Assembly: GCA_949152475.1 (NCBI GenBank)
Contig: OX424566.1
Location: 12,671,177-12,735,176, forward strand
Source: Terebella lapidaria
Taxonomy: Eukaryota > Annelida > Polychaeta > Terebellida > Terebellidae
Direction: 5' to 3'
Length of the DNA stretch: 64,000 bases
The translations under genes and the position numbers were made by a program. This document shows positions 37,745 through 48,600 of the stretch, piece by piece; the stretch's first letter is position 1; every line of letters starts with the position of its first letter. The notes beneath the pieces are model-generated. The model searched no databases, was not told the DNA's origin, and was given only the letters and a program-made list of their open reading frames with translations.

Positions 37745-40130
37745 ACTCCTCGGGAGGTCTGACCAGACTCTCACCAGACCATCCTCACCAGACCATCCTC
37801 TACATTGGGATTGCTCATCATAGTCACCATAGAGCCCTTACAGAGTGTAACATTAGCAGAAAGGTTGCATTCAATGGGTACAGGTGTTGGATTCTTCTTC
37901 AAGCCAGATATATTCTCGATAACATTCACAGCAACAATCTTCGATTTCTGTCTCTTCAAAGAATCAGTCTGCAGCAGCAACTTTCTGGAAAGAAAACACA
38001 TGAAGTACATCTGCTTGGATCTGTGATCCTTAAGCATCTCCTAATTTTCAGAGCTCTATGATTCAACATCTCCGAAAACGATTTGTCATTTTTTTTGTCT
38101 CATTATGTCGGTCAAAGTAGTAACCTTGAAGTCGTCCCAAGGCTCTGCAAGGGCAGCTGGGTCTCAGTATTTGTCCTCTTACATGCGGCAGTGGATAAAA
38201 TCACTGACTGCCAGAATCATGAAGAACTTTTGTTTCTCATGAGTTGATCCAGACGACCTCTGATGAATTTCAGCAAGCCTCTGCTGATATCTCATCAATG
38301 ATTATCAGCTCGAGGTTTTGAAACCTAACCTTTGGGGGCAGTGATGAGCTCTTCAGCAAGTGGTATATACTTTTGTCCCACACCCCTTAGCATGGAAGCA
38401 TGGTTCCGCCACTGATGGTAAATGCTTCTTTGCCAGTTGCAGCCACACATCAGAGCTTTGATGATATAAAACTTTCCTTTACCAATATATTGAAAGTCCC
38501 CAGACATTTTCCATTCATCTTATCGATGCACCACTAGCGAGTATGAATGAAGACTTTCCCTTGCATATTGTTCATGCACTGCATGAGATCTTGAGCCTGA
38601 TTCTATGGGATTGCCAAGATGCTGTGCTCTACTGACAACTGAGCCCATCTTGGTGTTGGAGCTCCGAGGCAGGCCACTCAATCTGGCAGGTCTTCCAAAC
38701 TGATGTCCTCGAGGTAAGCGTCATCTAGGTTGGCTTTTGTTTCCAAGCGTCCAGCCACCACTTGCTGGGGCAATGTGTGCCGAGGCATCTTCTGCAAGAT
38801 GATTTTCTCGGATCTCTTCATGGCTACTTCAACCTCTTTGATATTATTTCCAAATAGCGCTTGCTTTTCTCTAGTAATGTTGCTGATGCTTGTCCTTTTG
38901 CCATAGTAGGAAATGCTCCCACTCATTTAAATCCATTTCAAAGTGGTTAAGATAAAAACCCATGAGATTCTGATAATGTTTCTCACTGTCCCTACAGATG
39001 CGCAAGCTTTACTGAAAGATTTCCGTCTTCAGATCTATCATTTATTCCCAGCCAACTTCGATGAAGCATATGGAACATTGGACCGGTTGTCGTTGTTATG
39101 GGTAGAATTTTCTTCAGATGGTTCATAATCTCTACCTGGTTTACTATCAACATTGAAGAGGGATACAATTTCAACCAGACAGGTCTTTGAGAATATCTAT
39201 AGGAGGGCGTGCATAGTACATGTACATGTACCTGTCTAGTACAGATATACAGTGTAGCCACACGTAATCAATGCCTGAATCTCAGTGGCCCAGCAGTAAG
39301 AATGGAAGTGTCAGTCTGGTACTTGTCGGATCTGCAAGTATCCAAACAACATGCCGACTACAGTTTTTGAGAGGTGTGCCTGTGGCCTTGTGAATAGCCT
39401 CCATGCAACTCATCTCCCTGTTGGTCAGGTATGTTTTGCCTAGTCATTGTAGCTTATCGTCTGTCTTATCCCAGCATATTGTGCTCTGCATGGTTCTTCA
39501 TGAAGGAGCGGACCATCTTCACTCTGCTTCTTGTTGCAATAATATGACACAATATATCGAATGCAGGCGTATGCATCAACAACATATTGTGAGTCAAAAT
39601 TAGGATTCCAAGCTTTCAAAGGGTTTTGATTTGCACTGACTTACCCATCAGTCTCTGTGTTTATGTTTATGTACAACCATTTTCGTGGAGGCTATAATGT
39701 TCCAGGCTTGTTCTTCAGCAGCGTTTTTTCACTCATCTGGATCAGTGTCTGCTGGGCTGACAAGAAGGTGGACGGGATAACCTGAACCTGTGGGTCCTGT
39801 TACCCTTCTTGCATGACTTTGTATAATTCTTGAAATGAAGCTGAACATCATTTATGATGTCATGTAACTTGCTGTATCTCGTCTAATCAACGTCCTCTGT
39901 GTTGATATATTTTTTAATAACGTCAACAACTTCCTCATCAAGTTATTTGTCCAGCTTAGGAGGATTTTATACTCAGAAAAGTACCAATGTGAGGCCAATC
40001 TCCTCGTAGAAACTCAACTGAAACAAAGTAGTCACAGACTTTGCCAATTTGATTTGATGGTGAAGTGATCATCAATTTCAAGAGTTTTTTTACTATCTGA
40101 TCAAACATTCTGGCAGCTGTTATATGGTTT
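37745..40130 (-). pseudogene. Decayed Helitron-like Rep/PIF1-like helicase gene
   Basis: Read on the minus strand with frameshifts and stops, the order is as follows. An HUH region at 39,960-40,120 (FDQIVKKLLKLM, then VEFLRGDWPHIGTF); the family motif PHxH has become PHIG, removing a metal ligand. A Cys/RPP segment at 39,785-39,836 (YTKSCKKGN..RFRLSRPPS). The catalytic-Tyr segment at 39,541-39,590 (VVDAYACIRYIVSYY), with both tyrosines kept. TNREMSCMEAIHKATG at 39,376-39,425. A linker with YARPPIDIL. Then a PIF1-type helicase: a damaged Walker A (38,460-38,500, IGKGKFYIIKAL), Walker B LELIIIDEIS at 38,285-38,315, WDDFKVTTLTDIMRQ at 38,090-38,143, and the C-terminal GSMVTMM..NVEDGLV near 37,785-37,850. 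Such proteins drive rolling-circle-type transposition in Helitrons. This copy is clearly inactive. Confidence 0.85.
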
Positions 40131-40317
40131 TAAATGCCTAATATAATATACTTGGTATTGATATGCCTGATATAATATACTTGGGTTTAATTGCTCGGAA
40201 AAAAATTATGCCTGGTAGTTGTACTGTTTATTTTGAAGTGCGAGTGAGTGCTAATTAACAGGTTTGTTTGCATGTGTTTTATTAATGAGTCCTTATCTTG
40301 GCTTTTGGACAGTTGGA

Positions 40318-40964
40318 TAGCTTTAAACTGGCCAATCACCATCTACACACAAAAGTATTTCTTCAGGTAGCACTCTCATACCCCAAACCCCAGGAATGGC
40401 CACCAAAATTGCCTTCTTATTTTGAATATGTGACGGTTATTGGCGCTTATTTGCGAAATCGAGCTATCGTCTGGCAGCCATCTTGGATTCTGAGCATCTT
40501 CGAACCATCCAATCATGAAACTGGTTATTTATTTGGAATCCTCATACCCCAAAACCCAGGGTTAGACACCAAATTGGCTTCCTATCTCAATTTGGCAGGA
40601 AGTTATGAGCATTCATGTAAAAATGGCGAGAATTTGGCGGCCATCTTGGATTTTTTCCATTTTCGGGACGTTTGAATCAGTATTATTAGTATTGTTATGA
40701 AGAATATATCTCCATATAACTAAATGTCACCTTAATAGTCCAAAAGCATCATGCCGGGAGGATAATTATTTTTTTTCCTAAAATACCTAATTTTCGATGT
40801 CGGCCATTTTGAAAAAGGCCATAAAAAAGTTAGCCCGGGAGAAAATTTTACACACCCTCTGAAAAAGGTTGTCTTAGAGCATTATGAAGCCATATCAATC
40901 GATAGAAAAAGTCTGTACTACATTTCCACCCTGAGTGCCATATGCTCAATATTCCTCCTGACTA
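40318..40964 (-). repeat. Right terminal inverted repeat
   Basis: Reverse-complement partner of 36,977-37,615. A 125-codon open frame (40,298-40,675) and a 99-codon frame in the left repeat are just translations of this shared repeat, because the two copies mirror each other. They are not genes. Confidence 0.9.
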
Positions 40965-42589
40965 TGTGTTTAATGTCATATTCCGATCAGGCCTGGTGAA
41001 ACAGAGCTAGATTACAGCCCTAGGCTCCAGGGACCTCAGTGGTTCTGACTCCGAGGTAATGAGCGATAGAGGTAGAGATGGAACATGGCCCCTTTTCACT
41101 GGGGACACATATAACAAGCTGTTTGTGTTGGAGTTTGTGAAGTCTTACCGACCATGTGCAAGAAGGCAACACGCGTGGTATTTTGTTACGGCAACAGCCT
41201 TGTGTCACAAAAATAGTCTCGTGCTGGAGTGGAATACCACACTGTATGACACGATTTAATACACTTCATTTGGTGATATGAATTATGGTTTTGTTTCTAA
41301 TTCATATAACGAACGCTTCGTGGAAAAAACGAGAGAAGGGTTCTGATTATTTTCAATAGTGTTGGCCTCATGAAGGGATTTTTGTATGAACATGAGAGAA
41401 TGAACCAAGTTTAGAATTGATTTAGAATCTCCAAGCAGCTCTGAAAGTATTGGGATTTCCAGATGATTCACTGCGTTCAGTGTGATTGTTGTATGATAAT
41501 TTTGGTATAAGCTTGACAAACATTTGATAACTGCTACAGTCAGTCATATCACGTCAAAAAATAATGGATTATATGTGATTAGAAACATACAGCTGTGAGA
41601 TACACGAGAGCATTCAGTCATTCATACTGTCGAGGCAATTCTCTTGCAGTCGAATTCAGGACAACAATGCGTCACTTTGCAAACTTGGTCAGGTGTGAAT
41701 TTGTGCACACAATGTTAATTCCTCAGGATTTACTGGTTTATTCACCTGGTTCATTGGGATTTTCTGATAATTGATAACTGTTACACTCAATCATATCACG
41801 CCAAACAAAGCACATGATTAGAAACATACAGCTGTGTTACACGAGACTGTAAGGATCTAGACATATTCTTCAGTATATGATACAATCCTGCCATTAAAGG
41901 GACCAAAAGTCATTGAGAATATTGTCGAGGCATTCAGTTAATCATATTGTCGAGGCAATTCTCTTGCGGTTGAATTCAGGACAACAATGCGTCACTTTGC
42001 AAACTTGGCCAGGTGTGAATTTGTGCACACAATGGTAATTCCTCAGGATTTACTTGTTTATTCACCTCGGTAATTTTCTGGCGAGAAGTGGTGACATTTT
42101 CCCACTTTATGTCTCATTCTCCATCTTAAGCAAACCCCGAGAAATATTAATTTTCCTTCGAGAGCTTTTACACAAAACCACTATTAGTTTCTCCATCTTT
42201 GGACCACTTAGCCTACTCCAGTGGGTCAGACTCGCTGGGGAGCTTGCAGAAAACTGTATATTAATAAACCTACCACACAGCAAAAGAACCCAATACCACG
42301 GCCAGTTGCGTCTTCGAACACACAGTTTATTTCATTTGAAGGTACTTGATGGAGCGAAGTGTTCTCCTGAAGAAAGTTCATAACTGAATCAACAGGGAGC
42401 TATGACGTTTATTCTAACAATATCGTTAGGATTTCCATGCCGGTTGATTAATTTGATTTCACTCTGGTTGTGTGGAAGATTTCTGGGCAACTAACTTCGT
42501 CGCGTTTAAAATTACAACCAGAAGTCTAAATTTATCCCGTCTTTAGTGATTATTTGAGCGAAACGGAAACAATGATGATGTGACATCAA
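40965..42589 (+). repeat. 3.3-kb series, unit 4, part right of the transposon, rearranged
   Basis: Resumes the interrupted unit and then skips the modules between about 41,170 and the GTGGAATACCACACTGTATGACACG patch. A block of about 320 bp is then repeated in tandem (41,510-41,750 and 41,770-42,060; CGAGGCAATTCTCTTGC at 41,631 and 41,951). The module at 42,050-42,580 matches 28,070-28,620 and joins directly to the next unit. Confidence 0.7.
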
Positions 42590-44869
42590 TTACCAGACAG
42601 TTTACTCACCGGTTTCAGTCTAACTCGAAAGCTGGAAAAGGTAGACATGATCACACAGGCAAGGGATGAAACACTGGAGCGAAGGAGGTTAATCAAGAGG
42701 ACACTTGAGTGGCAAGTCTGTATGGACCACAGCACTGATGATATTGATTTCTGTCAATACACTCACAATCTTGCTTATTACGTACTCACCACTAAAACGA
42801 TAGTGTGCATACTGTCTGATCGAATTTTCTGCAATAAGCCATTCTCCACATATACAGCCCTAGGCTGTATTACAGCCTAGGTTTACAGCCCTAGGCTCCG
42901 GGGACTTCTGTGGTTATGACTGGGAAGTAATAAGCGATAGAGGTATTGGTGGAATACCTAGCTTTCTTCATTAGGGACTTGTATAACAAGGTGTTTGTGT
43001 TGGAGATTGTGTTGGTCTTACCGACCAATGGCAAGGGGCAACACGCATGGTATTTTGTTACAAATATGAAACAAAAATTGTGTTTCAATTACTAATAAAT
43101 ATGATCCATTATTACTGTCTTAAATGATTACTGGCTTAAATGTTTACGCAGTATAAATGATGCAATTAAATCCATCTTGACATTTGTCTTGCAATTAAAG
43201 AAACATGAAATACACATAATACCTGTACACACCATGTTTTTGACATGTTTTTTTACCTGATGACGTAGATGAACACCTGCATGAGCACTGCATTTTTTAC
43301 CTTCACGACGAAATTCGACACACTGAAAATATAAATGCTTTGCATTTTGCAGCTGTTTTGAATTTTATCCTCTGCAACTGCAGGCAAATGTAACGGCAAC
43401 AGCCTTGTGACACAAGAATAGTCTCGTGCGTGAGTGGAATACCACACTGTATGACACGATTTAATACACTTCATTTAGTGATATGAATTATGGTTTTGTT
43501 GGGTTTCTAATTCATATAATGAACGCTTCTTGGAAAAACGAGAGAATGGTTCTGATTATTTTCAATAGTGTTGACCTCATGAAGGGATTTTTGTATGAAC
43601 ATGAGAGAATGAACGAAGTTTAGAATTGATTTAGAATCTGCAAGCAGCTCTGAAAGTAGTGGGATTACCAGGTGATTCACTGCGTTCAGTGTGATTTTTG
43701 TATGATGCTTTTGGTATAACGTTGACAGATATTTGATACCTGCTACAGTCAATCATATCACGCCAAACAAAGCACATGATTAAAAACATACAGCTGTGAG
43801 ATACACGAGATTGTAAGGATCTAGACATATTCTCCAAAATAAGATACAATCCTGCCGTCAAATGGACCAAACATCACTGAGAATATTGTCGGGGCATTCA
43901 GTCATTCCTATTGTCGAGACGATTCTCTTGCAGTGCATGGAATTCAAGACGACTTTGCGTCGCTTTGCAAACTTAGCCAGGTGTGAATTTGTGCACACAA
44001 TGGTAATTTCTCAGGATTTACTGGTTTATTCACCTCGGTAATTTTCTGGTGAGAAGTAGTGGCATTTTTTATATTTTATGTCTCATACTCCGAAAGCAAA
44101 CCCGAAAAAAATATTTTATTTTTCCTTCAAGAGCTTTTACACAAAACCACTATTAGTTTCTCCATCCTCGGACCACTTGACCCACTCCAGTGGATCAGAC
44201 TCGCTGGGGAGCTTGCAGAAAACTGTATATTAATAACCCTGCCATACAGCAAAAGAACCCGATACCACGGCCAGTTGCGTCTTCGCACACACGGTTTATT
44301 TCATTTGAAGGTACTTGATGGAGCGAAGTGTTCTCCTGAAGAAAGTTCATCACTGAATCGTCAGAGAATTATGACGTTTATTCTAACAATAGCATTAGGA
44401 TTTTTATGCCGGTTAATTAATTTGATTTCACTCTGGTTGTGTGGGAGATTTCTAGGCAACTAACTTCGTCGCGTTTAAAATTACGACCAGAAGTCTAAAT
44501 TTATCCCGTCTTCAGTGATTATTCGAGCAAGATGGAAACAATGATGATGTGACATCAATTAAAAAAAAGCATGACGTCACACATCACGTGATACATGCCT
44601 GGAATATTTCTTTATGTAAATCCCAGAGTATTTTTATTTTTACTGGATCAGTTCTAATCAGCAATACTCGTAGTGAGCCACGCTCCATAATGAAAGGATA
44701 AGTTTGTTGTCCTGTACAGTGGTTGACCAAGTATCTACGATGCATTATGTACATACGGAATGTACCCAGTTGTCCATTGCTTGACTCGAGGGGTTCAAGT
44801 CACTAGGGTTCAAATGTATACGGTGAGTGGCAACGTTCTTCGCTATTGAGCTTCTATGATCTTCACAGC
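42590..44869 (+). repeat. 3.3-kb series, unit 5
   Basis: Matches 33,235-35,300 in order: CGAAAGCTGGAAAAGGTAGACATGATCACACAGG (42,625), the GATAGAGGT patch (42,935), the broken exon candidate (near 43,300-43,370), the second exon candidate (near 43,640) and the module at 44,020-44,560. At 42,855-42,892 the word CAGCC(C)TAGG occurs three times in 40 bp, one of them inverted, which looks like a local template switch. Confidence 0.7.
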
Positions 44870-45690
44870 TGGCCAGTACAGGGTCAAAACGAGTACTCAA
44901 AGACTCGAACTCCAGTCATCAAAACATTTCAATGCCTTACCACAATACGTCACTACTCCCCCACACCCGCACTTGAACGGCTCCTGCAACTGATGTAATA
45001 TCAATAAAGCGCATTAAAGCGTCTGATCACTACCTTCATTCCCCTCTCTAAATTGATACCGGGCGTAGTCTCAGTCATTAAAGAGTGCTCGGTGCGGCCG
45101 GCTTTGTAAGCTCTGTGTCTCTTTTGGTGGAGAATCCGGACTCGATTGTTGTTGGGAGAAAAGCGGGAGATCGTTGTAAAATCCAACGTAATCTGAGGGA
45201 TAACGTGGTATCAATTGTGTCTCGGGGTCTTTCCTATGGGAAAACGTGTGGTTTATAAATTATTTACGGTCACTTTATTTAGGGAATTGCGGTAAGAATT
45301 GCTGTACAAATAAATTTATTCGATGCAGTGATTAACGTCACTGCTATTTCGATTAGGGCAATGTTTGTTTACCAGGTATTGACATATGGGCACAGTTAGA
45401 TTACATTGATATCTATAGCTAGGTGTAATTGAAACAAATAGGGTAACATTGTTGGGCCCGCACTATATTATATAATAACTGAACGTCGTGTGCAGTCATC
45501 TTTGTAATGTAAACAACTTCAAATTGAAAAACTGTAGCATTAACCTTTTGAAAGTGATGGTGGTGAACGATATATCCAGCAAATAGTCTTATGTTATCAA
45601 TATTGGATGTGCACAACACTAGTGAACACAACAACCGGGAGTTCTGTAAACTATCGAAGTCAAATTCAGTGGTCAAATGTGTAAGCCTCA
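44870..45690 (+). repeat. Last array modules and right edge of the array
   Basis: Matches 35,560-36,480. The last recognisable similarity (GTTCTGTAAACTA..GTCAAAT..AGTG near 45,640-45,680) corresponds to 33,030-33,060 and 36,495-36,520. Sequence beyond about 45,690 has no relatives in the window, so this is the array boundary. Confidence 0.65.
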
Positions 45691-48600
45691 AAGTACAATG
45701 TACATCGCTGACCAGAGCCAACTGCAACAAATCCAACAAGTACGTTGCTCTATTCGCTCTATAAATCAATAGTGCAGACAGATGGCATATTTATTTCCCG
45801 TTGACATGAGGACACGAGGACGGCCTGACAGATGACAACAGCATGGCCGATTGATAACGCTTATATGGCTGCGATCAGTCAGTAGTGTATAGTCATAATG
45901 AGGTGGGTGGGGGCGCGGACATGGTGGAGCAAAATGGCCGCTTGACGTTAATGCGAAATATGAATGATTAGGAGTCAACTTCTCCTGATATAATTGCCCT
46001 CGGGATGGTATTTGCGACTGGCCGTATCATACAATAACTCCACAATTATCCCCGACAACGACGGGCGGGGGGTTTTGCTCCGAGGCGGCATGACCTCGTC
46101 TAGGACCAGACGCACAGAGCCACGCTGGAGTGGAAAGCTGCCGGTATAATTGAGTTCGTCATACCGCGCCCGTGGCCCGCGCCGTGTGGACAAGTGGAAC
46201 TCAGGCGAGAAGAGCGGCATTCAACCCCGTTCGCTGTCGACTTCTTGGACGGGGGTAAAGGCCAAAGGATCACCCATTGGCGGTCGTTTCTCTGGCAATC
46301 ATCTCCATTCTCCACCATCGGAGAAGATTCCAGCTCTGGATTTCCACTCCTAAAGCCATGCGCGGAAGAATACAAATTGTGAAGATTGAGAAAACGGTGT
46401 GTGACGGAGCGCTCAGTTACGCAAACTGGAGATCGTGTGTCATTTGCTGCTGGTTAGATGGCTTTCCAGGGCAGTTGAGTTTATCATAGAGTCGCACTGC
46501 TAGATCGGGATTTATCTCGCGAGGGCGATGTCCAAGATCCGAGAGCGCGTAAATTATAACGTATCTATTTCGGAGAGCCACTATCTACCTTAAACAGACT
46601 GCATGGCTGATTAATCTTGTCAAAATTAATGCCATCTTTTGCACTGGACTTCCGCGTCGTAAACATCAGTCGTAAACCAAAATCGTATGCCCCTTGAAGA
46701 CAGTGGCTCTCTTTCCACGAACCGATCAACTCGGGCAATAAATACGCTTTGCCTTATATCCGCAACTTCATTATCTGCCGTACTATAGACTCTGGAAACC
46801 GAACTATTACCCTCGCACACCCCCATCTCTCCAAAGACTGTGTCAAGGGTCTGGCGCTCTCCGCTCAAGGCTGAAATTTGGAATTATTGGTCTCCAGTAA
46901 TTAGGCTTGTGAGGTGTGCAATTTTCCGCGCAAGGATATTACTTTGCTCCTGTCTTTCCTATAGTATTCCTCCGCGGCCCTTGTTGGTGACAGGAAAATG
47001 AGGGTCGAGTGTTGAAGGGGGTATGGGAGGGGGAGGTGGGGTTGTATCCAAGGCGACTGAAACTCTTTGCCATGTTCTCGCCACTACTGGGAGGATGGTT
47101 TCATCAACGCGCAGATGTAGCGCGGGAATATGACACGCGTATCGCGACCGCTCTTCCAAGGCCGTTGGCATTCTCTGCAAGTGGAGGGAACTGGTCACCA
47201 ACGGTGCGTCATGGCTCGTTTGCCGAACTACATTAAACATACATATGATAGCCTCATCTATCAGGCTCTCCTCTATAGAGATCCGACTGAGAAGCAACAA
47301 TCCGCATCCTCTAAATTCCGCCGTTTATCAATCTGTCAAATCGCAAGGAGCGCAATAATTCGGTTGATATTGAGACTCTGTGCATGTTTAGTCTGGTCGG
47401 AATTTTATTGACAAGTTGATTGGTTTTATTCGAAACTCGATATGAAATTCTCCATATTTCAGCGCATGTCAGCTAGAAGTGGGTTATATTTCAGTAAAGT
47501 ATTGTGCAATGCCGCACTATTTATAGTTATCGCGTCTCGTGTGCGTGCTCAATAATGTTTGACAAAGATCCTGCCTTTTTTCCATCCTCGCCCAATACCT
47601 TCAAGCACGGGCAAACAACCCCCCCCCCCCTCCTTCTCGCCATCACGTACGTAGCACGAATACTTCTATTGATCCACCCATGGAGCCGCTGTCTCCCTCC
47701 CCCTAGATATCACTGACACCATATCAAGGGCCCTTAAGATCTGGTTACAGTCTTGCTGTTTTGTCTTGCAAGCTATGACACAGACTCTCGTAATTATGAA
47801 ATGCCATGAGACACTTCCCTCCCCACCACCGTCATTATTTTCTAACCTCCTGGCGCCTTTGTCGGCAAAGACGCTCACGTAAACAGGATTATTTTTGCGA
47901 AATTCAATTGTGGCTCCCACGCGAGAAACTCCCTTCTTTTCTTCGAGGGGTGCTATTGCTTTATCCATTAAAGGCGGCGGTGAGGTTTTTGTTTTTACCT
48001 GGTGGGGTCGATGTCATGAAACTGATTATCCAGTGATTGTCTCATATTCACAGGGCGCTTTAAGATAACGACATTTACTCGATAAAATGGCCGGCTTCTG
48101 GGCGAAATTTATAATACATGAGAAAATTTAGTATAAAATTCCAGTGCACTATGGACAGACAATGGTTATATACGCGTAGGGGCCTACATTTGGAACACTT
48201 TTACATGAAATGAGAAACATAATCATGATTCAGCATGTAAACATTAAATAGGTTATATATGAGCGGCGAAATGATGGGGGGGGGGGGGGTATAGGCTTAT
48301 GCCGTATGAAGAAATTAATTATATAAGCTAGAAGCTGTCCATTACGACGGTCATATTACCCCCTCATGTTTCGTACAATATCAGCCATGAAAAAGTCTTG
48401 CGTCGTTACGTTGAAGCATTGTTAAATATTACACCGAAGACCATAATTTTGTACCAGTTTTGTATGTTCATTTAAATTAATAGCATGTCTATTACATGTC
48501 CGAGGGACTTTCCGCGCATCTTGTTACGCTTAGTGACAGAAAATGACAGCTAATAGTGATGTATGCACATTTCATCGGGAAAAATAAGGACATCCCTCTT

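Larger units (their letters stand above)
36977..40964 (-). mobile_element. Inverted-repeat transposon carrying a Helitron-type Rep-helicase relic
   Basis: The element is 3,988 bp long. It begins TAGTCAGGAGGAA and ends TTCCTCCTGACTA. The ends form inverted repeats of about 640 bp. Flanking TGT at 36,974-36,976 and 40,965-40,967 is a 3-bp target duplication; the uninterrupted paralogue in unit 3 reads GTGGTGTGTTTAATG, with one TGT, and so serves as the empty site. The 2.7-kb interior is filled by a decayed minus-strand gene with Helitron-like Rep and PIF1-like helicase homology. I see no DDE transposase, and there is little room for one. Canonical Helitrons make no target duplication and lack long inverted repeats, so either this is an unusual Rep-Hel element or an inverted-repeat element that captured a Rep-Hel gene. 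Confidence 0.85.

Noticed and set aside
37326-40675. Two similar open frames (37,326-37,625 minus and 40,298-40,675 plus) that could pass as paralogous genes
   Set aside because: They are mirror translations of the terminal inverted repeats of one transposon, and the sequence is subterminal repeat DNA.
44770-44815. GGTTCAAGTC and GGTTCAAATG words resembling a tRNA T-loop
   Set aside because: No acceptor stem, D-arm or anticodon arm at the required spacing, and the words are part of an array module.
25640-45690. Regularly spaced repeats considered as a CRISPR-like or satellite array
   Set aside because: The units are kilobases long, diverged and internally complex, with no short direct repeats separated by unique spacers.
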